Assembly: GCF_000142905.1 (NCBI RefSeq)
Contig: NW_013657679.1
Span: 2,657 to 66,656 of the forward strand
Length of the DNA stretch: 64,000 nucleotides
DNA from: Thecamonas trahens ATCC 50062
Lineage: Eukaryota; Apusozoa; Apusomonadida; Apusomonadidae
Reading direction: 5' to 3'
A program made the translations under genes and the position numbers. This document shows positions 54,268 through 64,000 of the stretch, piece after piece; position 1 is the stretch's first letter, and every line of letters starts with the position of its first letter. Under the pieces are notes generated by a model. It was not told where the DNA came from. It made no database searches and saw only the letters and a program-made list of their open reading frames with translations.

Positions 54268-57200
54268 ATGTCTGCCTCTCTCACTCCACGCTCGCGGACC
54301 ATGGTGGGCCAAGTTCGGTTCTGTCGCCTCCTCCACCTTTCCGCAGCCCTCATCATCGTCATCACACTGGTCGCGCTCCTCGCTCAACGCGCGGACGCCG
54401 CGCTTGACATGACAGCCTTTCCGGCGTACTACAACACCTTTACTGCGTCTGGCATTTCGCTTCCTGCGGGTAACTTTACCATCGAGTTCTGGTACAAAGC
54501 GTACGACAAGGGCGCGGCGCAGCATCTCGTCTCGTACTGTCGCTCCAACAACAACAACATGTTGTTGTGGGGGATCACAGGCTTCAATCGGTGCATTTTC
54601 GCCATGGGCGGGTTGTCGTTTACTCCATACGCATGTCCTGCCGACGGCTCCTGGCACCATGTGGCCATAGTCTTCCGCGCTACACCATTGCCGAAAGCGG
54701 AGATGTGGATCGATACTGTGGCTGTGGCCGGCCCAGGGGATGTGCCATCGTTCTCGGCAGACTCGCTCAAGTTTGTCTTTGGTAACGATCAGGACCTCTC
54801 GACGTGTGTGACCAATAACCAGAACCAGGCCGCATCTGCTGTCATGGACGAGTACCGCGTTTGGTCGGTCGCCATGAATGCCACCGCCATCGCCGCCGCC
54901 GCCGCCGGGCCCACGCCTGCGCCGACGCCCAATCTCGTCACCTACTACGCGTTTGAGCCCGGTGACATCTCCGGCTCAACGCTCACGCCCACTGCCGGCC
55001 TGGGTCCTTCCATGGGCGCTGGCTCGGTGCCGCCAGTCCAGGCCCCGGTGAGCCCGTTTGTCACCGCCGCCCCGGCTCCTGCGCAGAGCCACCTCCCACC
55101 GGTCCTCGCACCCTCGGTGGTGCCGACCACAGGAGCTGGAAACATCCACGGGTGCTCGCTTAGGGATCTTGACGGTGACGGCCGAATCGACGTCATGTAT
55201 GCGTTGTGGGGCATGACCGCGGCTACTTCGGTGTCGTATGTGCTCGGCGACGGGAACATGGCGTTCTCGCCTCCCGTAGCTGTCTCGTCCGCCGACCGCA
55301 TCACCTCGCTTGCGCTCGCCGACCTGACCGGTGACGGCGTGCTCGATCTTCTCGTCGCTAATGATGGCGACGGCCACGCCAACGTTTACATCGGCACAAG
55401 CTCACCGGGGAACATGTCCTTTGCGCTCGCGCCGTACTTTCTCGGCACTGGCTCGGCCACGGGCACCTCGGTCTCGATCATTGCCACTGTGCCAGATCTT
55501 GACGCTGATGCCGTTGCTGACGCTATCTACATCAGCTCCGACCTGCAGACCATTGGCTGGGTCTCGTTTGCCTCGGGCTCGCCTACTCCTACCAGCATTG
55601 TCACGGTTTCTTCGACGGAGAGCCTCTACTTTGGTTCGTCCAGCGCCAACTACGCCACCGACCGACAGGTCATGCTCGATCTCAACAATGACGGCCTCCT
55701 AGACCTGCTCTACATCCACTCGAGCAGTAACTGGTGGCGGCTTTCTGCAGTGCTGCGGTTGGCCGGCCCTGGCGTCAACTTTGATACCGGTTCTCCCCTT
55801 GTGATTGTTCCTGGTGCTGTCCGATTCTGGCTTGGAGATCTCGACGGTGATGGCGCTACTGACATTTTTACCATCTTTCAGCAAATATGGGACATTTGGA
55901 CGGTCAACGGCGACTCGACGGTCAGCTATTTCACCTCGATCGACCAGGGTAGCACTGACGCCGTTGAGAACATCGCCATTCTCGACGTGGACGGCAACGG
56001 TCTTTTGGACGTCGCGTTTGGAACTCGCGTCTTAGGCTCGGCACTCCGTCTTGCCCTCCAAGTCACGCCCCTCGCTTTTGCTCCCGGCGACGTCTACGGC
56101 ACCATGTTTGCTGCCCAAACCAAGTGCCTGGTCTCTGGCGTCTTTCAGGACGATGGCGTGCCACAGCTCCTGTTCGGCGCCGCAAACACCGGTGGGTTGC
56201 CTGCCATCGGCGAGATGGCGATGTGGCGGACCGGTCCTGTCCCGCAGCACGTGGCTGCGCCAGTAATCGCTTCGACCGCCTCGAGCTGGTGCGCTTCGGG
56301 CACGCTACCAGAGACTCTGGTGGCGGACCTCACCCACGACTCACACCTCGACGTCTTGCTAGTTTGCCACGCCGACGCCTCAACGATCCTTGTCGCGGCC
56401 AACGGTTTTGGCGCGTTCCTCCCGGCACTTGTCCGCACGTCACCGCCGTCGGCCGCTGCACTCGCAGCCGCAGGAATCGCCGACGTCAATGCAGACGGCT
56501 TTCTCGACGTGATCACCGCATCAGTCGACGGCACTATTGCCGTCTCGCCCCACGTCGACGTACTTGGCGGCTCCCCGCTCCCTGCACCGCACACGGTCGA
56601 CGTCAGCGGTCTCGCCGGTAGTCTCGTGGCAATGGTGCTAGTTGACGCCAATGGCGACGGCGACGTTGACGTCATTGTCGGGGGGTCATCAGGGCTTGTA
56701 CTTGTTCCGTCGGCTGGTGACGCGCCGGCAGGCCCACTCCTTCCCCCACTTGTGCTCTCTCTGAGCACGGTCGGCGTTCGCTTGCTTGTCGTCGGCGACT
56801 TGCGCGGAGTCGGTGTCTCAGTTGACCTCGTGTGGATCGACAGCACGGCCAACACGCTCCGTGTGGCGACACTGGACCCTGCACCGGCTTCGGCAGACGC
56901 GGTGTACCTCGCGTCGCCTGCCATCCCATTGCCGAGCGATGCAGCTGCCATTGCGTGTGGCGCACTGGACAGCAACGCTATCGACGACATTGTGATTGCA
57001 GTCACATCTGGCGATATTGTGGCTGTCTATGATGGTGGCACCGGGCCAACGTCCACTCTCTTCGCGGGCTGGGGAGACGTTGTTGACCTCACCGTTGTTA
57101 GCACAGCATCTGGCAGCGGCCACGTCCTGCTCGCGTCCGCGAACTCCACTGCGTGGCTCACGGCGTGGCCGACCTACCTCCGCTACCCAGTGCCTGCTGT

Positions 57201-60200
57201 GGCAGGAGCTGGCCCATCTGCTCTCCTAGACGACTTTGATGCCGATGGTCTTCCGGACCTTGTCCGGGTCGGCAACGCGTCGTTGGTGATGGTGCGTGGC
57301 CAGAGCTCACTGTCGTTCCGCGACCTCGCGACCTCGCGCCTCCCGCCCGAGTGTGGTGGAGTAGCCGGCTCGTGGGCGTGTACCACTGCCCGCATGGCGC
57401 GCCTTTCATCTGGAAGCGTACTCCATCTGGCACCGGTCCCCCCTGGCGGCTCGCGGTGTGCCCGTGGCCGGCAAGGACCTGGCTACCCTCTGTTCGCACG
57501 AGCGATTACTCTTCGCGACGGGCGGATCGAGTGCACTAGTGGCGGCGTGCTTGGGAAGTTAGTCAATTCTGCAATTGTGACGATCGACTCGGTGATCATG
57601 AGCTCGGGCGCGAGACATGCACCGGTCTTAGAGGCAAGTGATGCTGGTGCTGCGTTGGTTGTTGGCAACGGCGCCAGTCTGTACCTGAGTCACTCGCGGA
57701 TGACTGGCTTTGCCGCACGTGACAGCACGTCCGTGAGCAAGTCAACCTCAGCACTTCAAGGTGGCGCAGTGCATGCTCTGGGCGGATTAATCGTGTCGAA
57801 CACAACGTTTGAAGAGTGCGAGGCGGCGCAGCTCGGCGGCGCCGTTGCCGTTGTGGGATCCGCGGCTTGGGCCACGTTTACGGACACTACTTTTGCACAA
57901 AACGCCGTGACAAGCGCCGCGGGCCCGGGTACGTCTGGCGGTGGCGCTATCGGTGCCTCGCAGGCAGGACTCTCATGCACTCGATGCGTGTTTGATAGCA
58001 ACGTGGCAACCGGGCTCGCGTCGGGCGGTGGCGCGGTGGCTTTACGCGGGACCACCACGTCGGCCTCGTTTTCTGACTCGACATTCGTCGGCAACTCGGC
58101 GCCTGCGGGCTACGGCGGCGCCGTGCTGACCGAGTTTGACGGCGTTGCACTAACGATCACATTCCACATGTGCGTCTTCAACGACTCGTCGGCTCTGATG
58201 GGGGAACCGTCGCTGCCGTCAAGAGCGGCGCGCTCGCTGTCACGTTTGGCGGGGCCACGTTGCCGGATGTACCGCCGCTCAGCACTACATCGCCGCTGAC
58301 AACAACGTCGTCCCAGGCCCACTTCTCGATGTCAGTCATCGGTTCAAGCTCGGCGCGCTATGGCGGCGTAGCTCTGTCATGCGGGGCGATCGTTGACATG
58401 ATGGGTGCCGACATGACGTCGGCTACCGTCTCTTACTCGGGTGCCGGCGGCATCTGGTTCCAATGCCTCCCGCTGACGGCGACAGCCGCGGTGAACATGG
58501 GCCCATCGCCGGGCGGAGGAACACTTGCGACGGCGTCGCCAAGCTACGGCCCGATATTTGCGTCACCAGCAACGATGCTGTCATGGGATCGTGCTGGCGC
58601 TCGGCTCGAGGCGCCTTGGGGTGCCGCTCGGCCTTGCAGCCGGCATGTTTTCGACGCTCGACGCGTTTGGCCAGCCTGTGGCGGACGCGGCCGCATACGT
58701 CGAGCTGGTCGTCGGACTGCCAGCCAGCCTCACGGCCACACAAGCGAGTTGGGACGCTGAGGTGGGAGGCTACTCGTTGCGACGCGTTGCGCTTGAGATC
58801 CAAGGCGGCTACTGGTCCGAGGTCGGGAAGCCGGTGACAGTCATGGCACAGCTTTCGTCGGGCGCGTCACTTTCGGTGCCCGTCGTGGTTACTGCCTGCC
58901 CGATTGGTTACGGCGCAACAACTGAGGATGAGGAGCTGCCGCTCTCGTGCGTTCTTTGTCCCACCGGGACCGAGTCGACCGAAGTCTCGCTTGCGCCATG
59001 CCGCATTGTGCCAACTTGTACTGGAACCGGGTTTCCGATCGATGGCGAGTGCGTGTCGTGCCCGGCCAACACGGTGCGGCTCGCGGGGCCGAACGTCACG
59101 GCAGGCACTACACCGCCTTGTGTGTGCGCAACAGGATTTTGGAACGTAGACAACGCAGCAGACGTGGCGTGCGAAGAGTGCCCCAATGGCGCGCAGTGTC
59201 CGGGTGGATCTGGCTCGGCTGCAGCGCCGTACGCTAGGCCGGGATTCTTCCGCATCGCCACAGGCAGCTACGCTGAGTGCACGGTGCCCAATGCGTGCGT
59301 CGGACATTCGGTGTGCGCGCCCGAGTACAGACCTGGTTCGCTTCTCTGCAAGGATTGCGGCGAGAATGCGTATCGGCAACAGGATGGGACGTGCCGAACA
59401 TGCCCCAACGCGGCGTCGTCGCTGCTCGCACTTCTCATCGGTGTTGTGGTTCTCGCGGCTATTGTTGCGGTCGTGCTCTCGATGCTGGCCGTGAGCCTGT
59501 TCCAGAAGCGGCAGCAAGACATGGCTGCAAGTAGCGGGGCACGAGTCCCGCACACGCTCTCGCTCACAGTCATTTTTTTGCAGGTGCTCGGCATTCTCGC
59601 CCGTGCGCCGTTTAACTGGCCGGAGCCGCCGGTGAAGCAGATTCTGGAGGCCGCCAACGTGGCTAACGTAGACCTCACGTTCTTTGCGGTCGACTGCTCG
59701 CTGCCATCGTTTGTGATCCGCTACTTGATCAACATGCTCCTACCGTTTGCGTTTGGCGCGTTCTTTGTCATCTTTGTCGTGGCGGTCAAGTATGTGCCAG
59801 GCCTCGGGTGCTGCTGCATGCGCGGCGTGGATCGCAGTCGCATACAGATCAAGGACATCCTGTTGTGGGCTGTCTTTACCTTTGGCCCGCTGGTATACAT
59901 CCCGCTCTCGCGGTCGACACTTGTCTTTTTCGACTGCACCCTCTATCCGGATGGCAAGTGGTACCTTGATGCAGAGCCGAGCGAGGAGTGTTTCGCACCT
60001 ACCTGGCTCGGAGTGCTCCCGATTGCGTTGTGCGGGCTAGTGGTGTATGTCATTGCGCTGCCTGCGCTCTTTACCATTATCTTGCACCGGTGGCGGCGCG
60101 AGCTCGACGCGCCGCTTGTGATCCTGCGCTACGGGTCACTGTACTCGGTCTTCCGAAAGCACTACTACTACGCTGGCGTGCCGCTCATGTTCAAGCGGCT

Positions 60201-61044
60201 GCTGATTGTGATATTCTCGGTTTTTGCATCCAACTTGCAGATCATCCTGTTCTCGGGCCTGTTGGCGGTGTTTGTGACCTCAATGCTGGTGCTCACTAAG
60301 CACTCGCCGTACCTGTACCATCCGCTCAATGTTATTGAGATCAAGCTTGACTTGAGCATTGTTGCATTGCTCGTCGGCGGACTGCTGTTCTGGATGAACG
60401 AGTTCCCCAACACGGCAACGTATGTGGTCTTTGCAGTCCTGGCCGTGCTGGTCATTGCCTTTGCAGTCATCACTCTTCTCCTGGGCCTCTTCCGCGAGCT
60501 GATGTACTTCTCGTCGAGGATCAGTCGCGTTTCCGGGGCGGAGGCACAAAACACCACGATCCGGGACCAAGTCTTCATTGACATCGCCAAGAAGCACCTC
60601 CCGGATCTGAGCCCTGGCGTGCGGAACGCCCTTGACGAGCTGGCAGCCCAGGCGTCGAAGCCTGTTGCGACGCCCAGCGGTGACCCAAGTGGTGACATCG
60701 AGATGTATGCGACGCCGGCAGTGGAGAGAGGCGGCTCTGTCAGTGCTGGCGGCTCTGGCAGCTGTGGTACCTCCAGCATCAGCGACAGCGGCTCTTACGT
60801 AGACAGCCCCACGTCTAGCTCCTACGAACGGAGCATCTCGGTCCGATCTGCGCTAGTGACCCGGGCTGGGAACCGGAGCGGCGACAAGAGCACGGCGAGC
60901 GGTAGCTTGGCAGTGTCACAGAGCGGTATGGCAGCGAGCCAGACGCTGCACTCGCGGCTGGCGTCACTCGGCGGGCGGCGAGCATCGTCGAGCACGCGGC
61001 AAACGTCGGCGTCGTATCGACGCGAATCCGGCAGTCTGAGATAA
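54268..61044 (+). CDS. Giant surface protein: LamG-like, FG-GAP repeats, beta-helix, Cys-rich, multi-TM (two frame breaks)
   Basis: About 2,250 residues once two breaks are joined: GGGGG at 58200-58204 (one G missing) and GGG at 58585-58587 (one G extra). Order: signal peptide/anchor (LLHLSAALIIVITLVALLAQ); a LamG/concanavalin-like domain (NFTIEFWYKAYDKG, DGSWHHVAIVFR, DEYRVWSVAM); many FG-GAP/VCBS calcium-loop repeats (DLDGDGRIDVMYAL, DLTGDGVLDLLVAND, DLNNDGLLDLLYIH, DVDGNGLLDVAFG); a right-handed beta-helix with GGAV/FxxN repeats (LGGAVAVVG, ALRGTTTSASFSDSTFVGNS); a Cys-rich ephrin-receptor/TNFR-like stretch (CPNGAQCPGG, CKDCGENAYRQQDGTCRTC); about eight TM helices starting SLLALLIGVVVLAAIVAVVL; and a Ser/Gly-rich cytosolic tail. 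The plan suggests adhesion or sensing at the cell surface; the function is unknown. It ends 36 bases from the convergent FAM194 gene. Confidence 0.7.
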
Positions 61045-61080
61045 ATGCTTCAATTGGGACATAGGCAGCGCCACCTTGGC

Positions 61081-63205
61081 TCACCACTTTGTTGTCGCAG
61101 TCGGGGTGCGTGAGCGAGCCGGTGTTCGCGGCGCTTTGCGCGAGCGCGAGCGGGCGCGGACAGGGGACTTGGCGGGAGAGCTGAGGGCCGAGGCCGTGAG
61201 CGACTTGATGCGTGACCGGGTGGTGGCAAGCAGCGCTTTGAGGGAGTGCTCAAGCTCTTCGGTCTGGCGCTCCTTCTCGGTCGGAGCGATCTTAAAGCCG
61301 GACGAGAGAAAGTGGCCGGCCTGGCCCGAGGAGAGCGCGTCCTCGACTTGCTGGACAAAGCTCTGAAGTGAGTAGCTGGGAGAGCCATTGAGCTCTGTGG
61401 AGGCGTAGACGAGGCGGCCGGCGTAGAACATGAGATAGGTTGGCGAGATGCGAACCGCGTACCGATGCTCCAGCATCGCACGGAGGCGCGGCTCGGCAAG
61501 GTCTGCTGTCGCCAAGCTCCAAGCCAGATTGCGTGCACCACCAGCGGCGCGGACGGCGTCGAGGTAGTAGGCTTCGACGTCTGCGACAATGTTGCCGGCC
61601 AGGTTCGCGCTCGGGCCGGACCGGGCAGCGACGACAACGACGACAAGAGTTGACGCCGAGACCTTGCGTATGTAGGCGTCAAAGTTGCGCTCGCGGAGGG
61701 CGACGGCCCGTTTGCGGATCGGCTGCTGGGCGAGGAGGGCAGCTGGTGAGGAGCGGAGCCGGGCTGGCGAGGACGGCGTCGGGCGCGATGGAGTGCGGCC
61801 TGGTGGCGAGGACCGGCGCGAGATGCGCGAGCTGGCCGCTGAGGTGCGGAGCGGTGAGAGTGACGGCGACGGGAGCATCGAGTCAAATGCGGCGGCGAGC
61901 TTGGCGATGGGCGACTCTGCGCCGCGGGCTCTACTCTGCCTCAGTGGCGAGCGTGTGCGGGCGCGCGACGGGGTCGAGGCAATGGCAGGAAGTGGACTGG
62001 CGGTGCGGGCGACGCGGCGCTTGGGTGCGGCCAGCTTGTCGAGCGGAGTGGCTGGAATGTTGAACTCGAGCTTGCCCGACGGCGAGCGTCCGGTGGCACG
62101 GTCGAGATACGAGCCGGCGAGGGTTGGGCGGCCGGTTCCGGCGTTAAAGTCGAGTGAGACGGCCTCAGCGCGAAAGGTAAGCACGTAAAACTGCGACGAG
62201 ACGAGAGCTAGCGAGACGTGCGCATTGAGCTGCATCTCGAGCGGGTCGTCGACCTCGCCCCATTCCAGCCCGTTGATCAGCGAGCCGTCGCGGCCGTAGA
62301 GAGTGACGGTACCCGGAGTGAGGATGGCGCGGACAACGTTGTGCCCGTCGGGGTCACCCGCCACATGACCGAGCCCTGCCCGCGCTCGCCAAAGGTGGCC
62401 AGCGCGTGGCCACCAGACGGATGCATGTCGGCATACACAAATGTTGTCCGCTTTCCGCTCCGCCCCAGCGTGACGCTCATGGCCATGTTACCGGACGGGT
62501 AGTAGACAAAGCCCGAGCCGTCGGGGAGAAAGCGCGCAGCCTTGCGCGATGCGTCATAGTCGATCTCGACCGGCGCACGGAGGTTGTCGTTGGAAAAGCC
62601 CCTCGCGCGGCTGCGCTCCAGCACACCGTGCGTATCAGGCGCGGAGCCGTTTTTGGTCCGCTTCACGCCCGACGACGGGCTACCAGCAGCAAAGGCATCG
62701 GATTCTGGCGAGAACGGCGCGTTCCGAGGCGAGAGACCTTGATCGAGATGGTCGGGCGCCATTGTCTCTCCATCACCTCTTTCTAGGGAGAACGACAAGG
62801 TCTTTGCCACCTCTTTCCTCGGCTCGTTGACCTTGTCTTTGGCCTTGATGGATGTAGTCGAGCCATCCCTCCTAACAGCACCATGTCCATGACCACGAGT
62901 CACAGCAGCCGCCACCACCGATGCTCGTCGACCACCACCCGCATCTGCAGCCATGGGAGTACTTGGTCGACTCGTCGAGCCACCATCGCCATCACCAGCA
63001 CTCCTGCCCTTGCTCTTATCCTTGCTCTTCCGCTTGCTCTTCTTCCCCTTGCCCTTGCTCTTTCCCCCATCACCACCACCAGTGCAAGGAATTGACCGAC
63101 GCTGCTGCAGTGTGACGTTTCTGGTGGTACAACGGCACCACCACCACCACCACCACCGGTGGTGCTCTTGCTCTTCTTCTTCCGCTTCTTCTTCCCCTTG
63201 CCCAT
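61081..63205 (-). CDS. FAM194-domain protein with a cysteine-less thioredoxin-like domain (one frame break)
   Basis: I propose the start at 63205 (MGKGKKKRKKKSKSTTGGGG). After a Lys/Ser-rich N-terminus comes a FAM194/ERICH6-type domain: RKAARFLPDGSGFVYYPSGN, MAMSVTLGRSGKRTTFVYAD, GHALATFGERGQGSVMWRV. The frame breaks at CCCC (plus GGGG 62350-62353); one added C gives TPDGHNVVRAILTPG and continues GSLINGLEWGEVDDPLEMQL, NAHVSLALVSSQFYVLTFRA, the rest of that domain. After a Ser/Arg/Pro linker there is a thioredoxin-like fold (STLVVVVVAARSGPSANL ... YAVRISPTYLMFYAGRLVYA) in which SGPS stands where CGPC is expected, so no redox activity. The tail is basic. FAM194 proteins are linked to cilia/flagella; a flagellar role is inference. 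A 57-base insert-like copy near 63083-63139 disrupts the N-terminal frame. Confidence 0.6.
63083..63139. repeat. 57-base exact repeat, copy 1
   Basis: TGCAAGGAATTGACCGACGC at its start through ACAACGGCACC at its end is identical at 63693-63749. Copy 1 lies between GGT/CCA trinucleotide tracts inside the N-terminal coding part of the FAM194 gene. Confidence 0.95.
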
Positions 63206-63354
63206 GACTGTTCGAAGGGGAATATGGCTGGTGAGAGGAGTGAGGCTTGTGCTCTGGGGGCTGTGGCGGTGGCTGGGTGGGTGGGTGGCTGGAGGTATTT
63301 GGTGAGTTGGTGCTGTTGATCGGCAGAGGGCAACGGTCGGTCGGTTGGTTGGTT

Positions 63355-63655
63355 GGTCGGCCAACTTGGTCGGCCAACTTGGTCGGCCACTCGGTCGGCC
63401 ACTCGGCCGATGGGTCGAACAATCGGTCGGCCACTCGGTCGGCCACTCGGTCGGCCACTCGGTCGGCCACTCGGTCGGCCAACTTGGTCGGCCACTCGGT
63501 CGAACACTCGGCCAATGGGTCGAACAATGGGTCGGCCACTCGGTCGGCCACTCGGTCGGCCAACTTGGTCGGCCACTCGGTCGAACAATCGGTCGGCCAC
63601 TCGGTCGAACACTCGGTCGGCCACTCGGCCGATGGAACGGCCACTCGGTCCATGG
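63355..63655. repeat. 12-base minisatellite (GGTCGGCCACTC) with variants
   Basis: About 22-24 units of GGTCGGCCACTC or variants (GGTCGGCCAACTT, GGTCGAACACTC, CAATGGGTCGAA) run head to tail. Higher-order groups of units recur (for example the block at 63440-63500 resembles 63540-63600). Both strands stay open because the unit length is a multiple of three, so long open frames across it are not evidence for a protein. Confidence 0.95.
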
Positions 63656-63692
63656 GTGGGTCAATCCCGTGAAAGTGTGCCATCCACACACA

Positions 63693-63749
63693 TGCAAGGA
63701 ATTGACCGACGCTGCTGCAGTGTGACGTTTCTGGTGGTACAACGGCACC
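63693..63749. repeat. 57-base exact repeat, copy 2
   Basis: Second identical copy, on the far side of the minisatellite, flanked by CA-rich sequence and just upstream of the 63820 gene. Confidence 0.95.
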
Positions 63750-63819
63750 GACGGTTGCCTTCCATACACACACACACACATACATATACACACGCACGTG
63801 CACCTGTCTACAACTCTCG

Positions 63820-64000
63820 ATGGACGGCTACTCCTCGGGTGCGCTTGTTGCGGCAGCAAAGGGTGGCGACTTGCCCAGTGTCCAGTCGTATGTCGTGGCA
63901 GGCGCGCCGCTGCAAGTTCTCCACGATTTGGGTGCAGAGGCGGCAGCGGGAGCTGCGGCCGGCGATGACGACTCCAACTCGGTACTCAAGATGGTGCAGA
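63820..64000 (+). CDS. Ankyrin-repeat protein, N-terminal part (cut by window end)
   Basis: The ATG at 63820 opens a frame to the window end (60 codons): MDGYSSGALVAAAKGGDLPS then VQSYVVAGAPLQVLHDLGAE. The pattern LVAAAKGGDLPSVQSYVVAGA is a first ankyrin repeat. The gene continues beyond 64000. It is divergent to the FAM194 gene, with the minisatellite between. Confidence 0.6.
   Translation, partial: MDGYSSGALVAAAKGGDLPSVQSYVVAGAPLQVLHDLGAEAAAGAAAGDDDSNSVLKMVQ

Noticed and set aside
63355-63655. CRISPR-like array
   Set aside because: Units are contiguous 12-mers with no spacers, in a eukaryotic genome.
63070-63803. Long minus-strand open frames through the 12-base minisatellite
   Set aside because: The unit length is divisible by three and lacks stops, so frames remain open on both strands. 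The FAM194 gene most likely starts at 63205, before the array.

Overview
The window is nuclear DNA of a GC-rich, gene-dense unicellular eukaryote. Cytosolic and mitochondrial eukaryotic genes (alanyl-tRNA synthetase, RPL31, EIF3H, RRS1, TSR1, OGDH E1, MSH4, NSMCE3) lie on both strands with short GT-AG introns, no operons and long receptor-like proteins. Gene content and composition fit a free-living heterotrophic flagellate such as the apusomonad Thecamonas; that placement is inference. Two N-gaps (19200-19539 and 39852-40214) show this is a draft assembly.

Layout. 1-2770: two tandem copies of an unrecognised multi-exon minus-strand gene plus an orphan copy of its first exon. 3152-13041 (+): F-box/ankyrin protein, a receptor with bacterial-type solute-binding ectodomain, kinase-homology, cyclase-like and second pseudokinase regions, and a PH-domain protein. 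13133-19008: AlaRS (-), RPL31 (-), NSMCE3/MAGE (+), tRNA-Leu(CAA) (-). 20050-22679 (-): EIF3H and a COPI-associated-type membrane protein. 23254-26760 (+): a WH2-SH3-PX-BAR sorting nexin and a TVP38/TMEM64 membrane protein. 27050-29019 (-): Mia40-like protein and RRS1. 29583-32787 (+): TSR1 and a Cys-rich hypothetical protein. 32993-35877 (-): OGDH E1. 36913-37618 (+): DESI2-type peptidase. 37705-39080 (-): choline-transporter-like protein. 40327-47329 (+): PP6 regulatory (SAPS) protein, YjbQ-family protein, MSH4. 47382-53733 (-): TBC RabGAP with ankyrin-like tail and an unrecognised protein. 54268-61044 (+): very large FG-GAP/beta-helix/multi-TM surface protein. 61081-63205 (-): FAM194 plus thioredoxin-like protein. 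63820-64000 (+): start of an ankyrin-type gene.

Nine single-base reading-frame breaks fall in or beside homopolymer runs inside otherwise well-conserved genes (near 8314, 11793, 34120, 39008, 49591, 53017, 58200, 58585 and 62350). This pattern points to sequencing or assembly error rather than gene decay, so the pairs of ORFs on each side are annotated here as single genes. Two short exact duplications, both about 610-630 bp apart, look like a second type of local assembly error or short-segment insertion.

Functional themes are ribosome biogenesis and translation (RRS1, TSR1, RPL31, EIF3H, AlaRS), chromosome biology (NSMCE3, MSH4), membrane traffic (SNX, TBC, COPI-associated, TVP38) and cell-surface sensing (the two giant membrane proteins). 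There is no sign of functional clustering.
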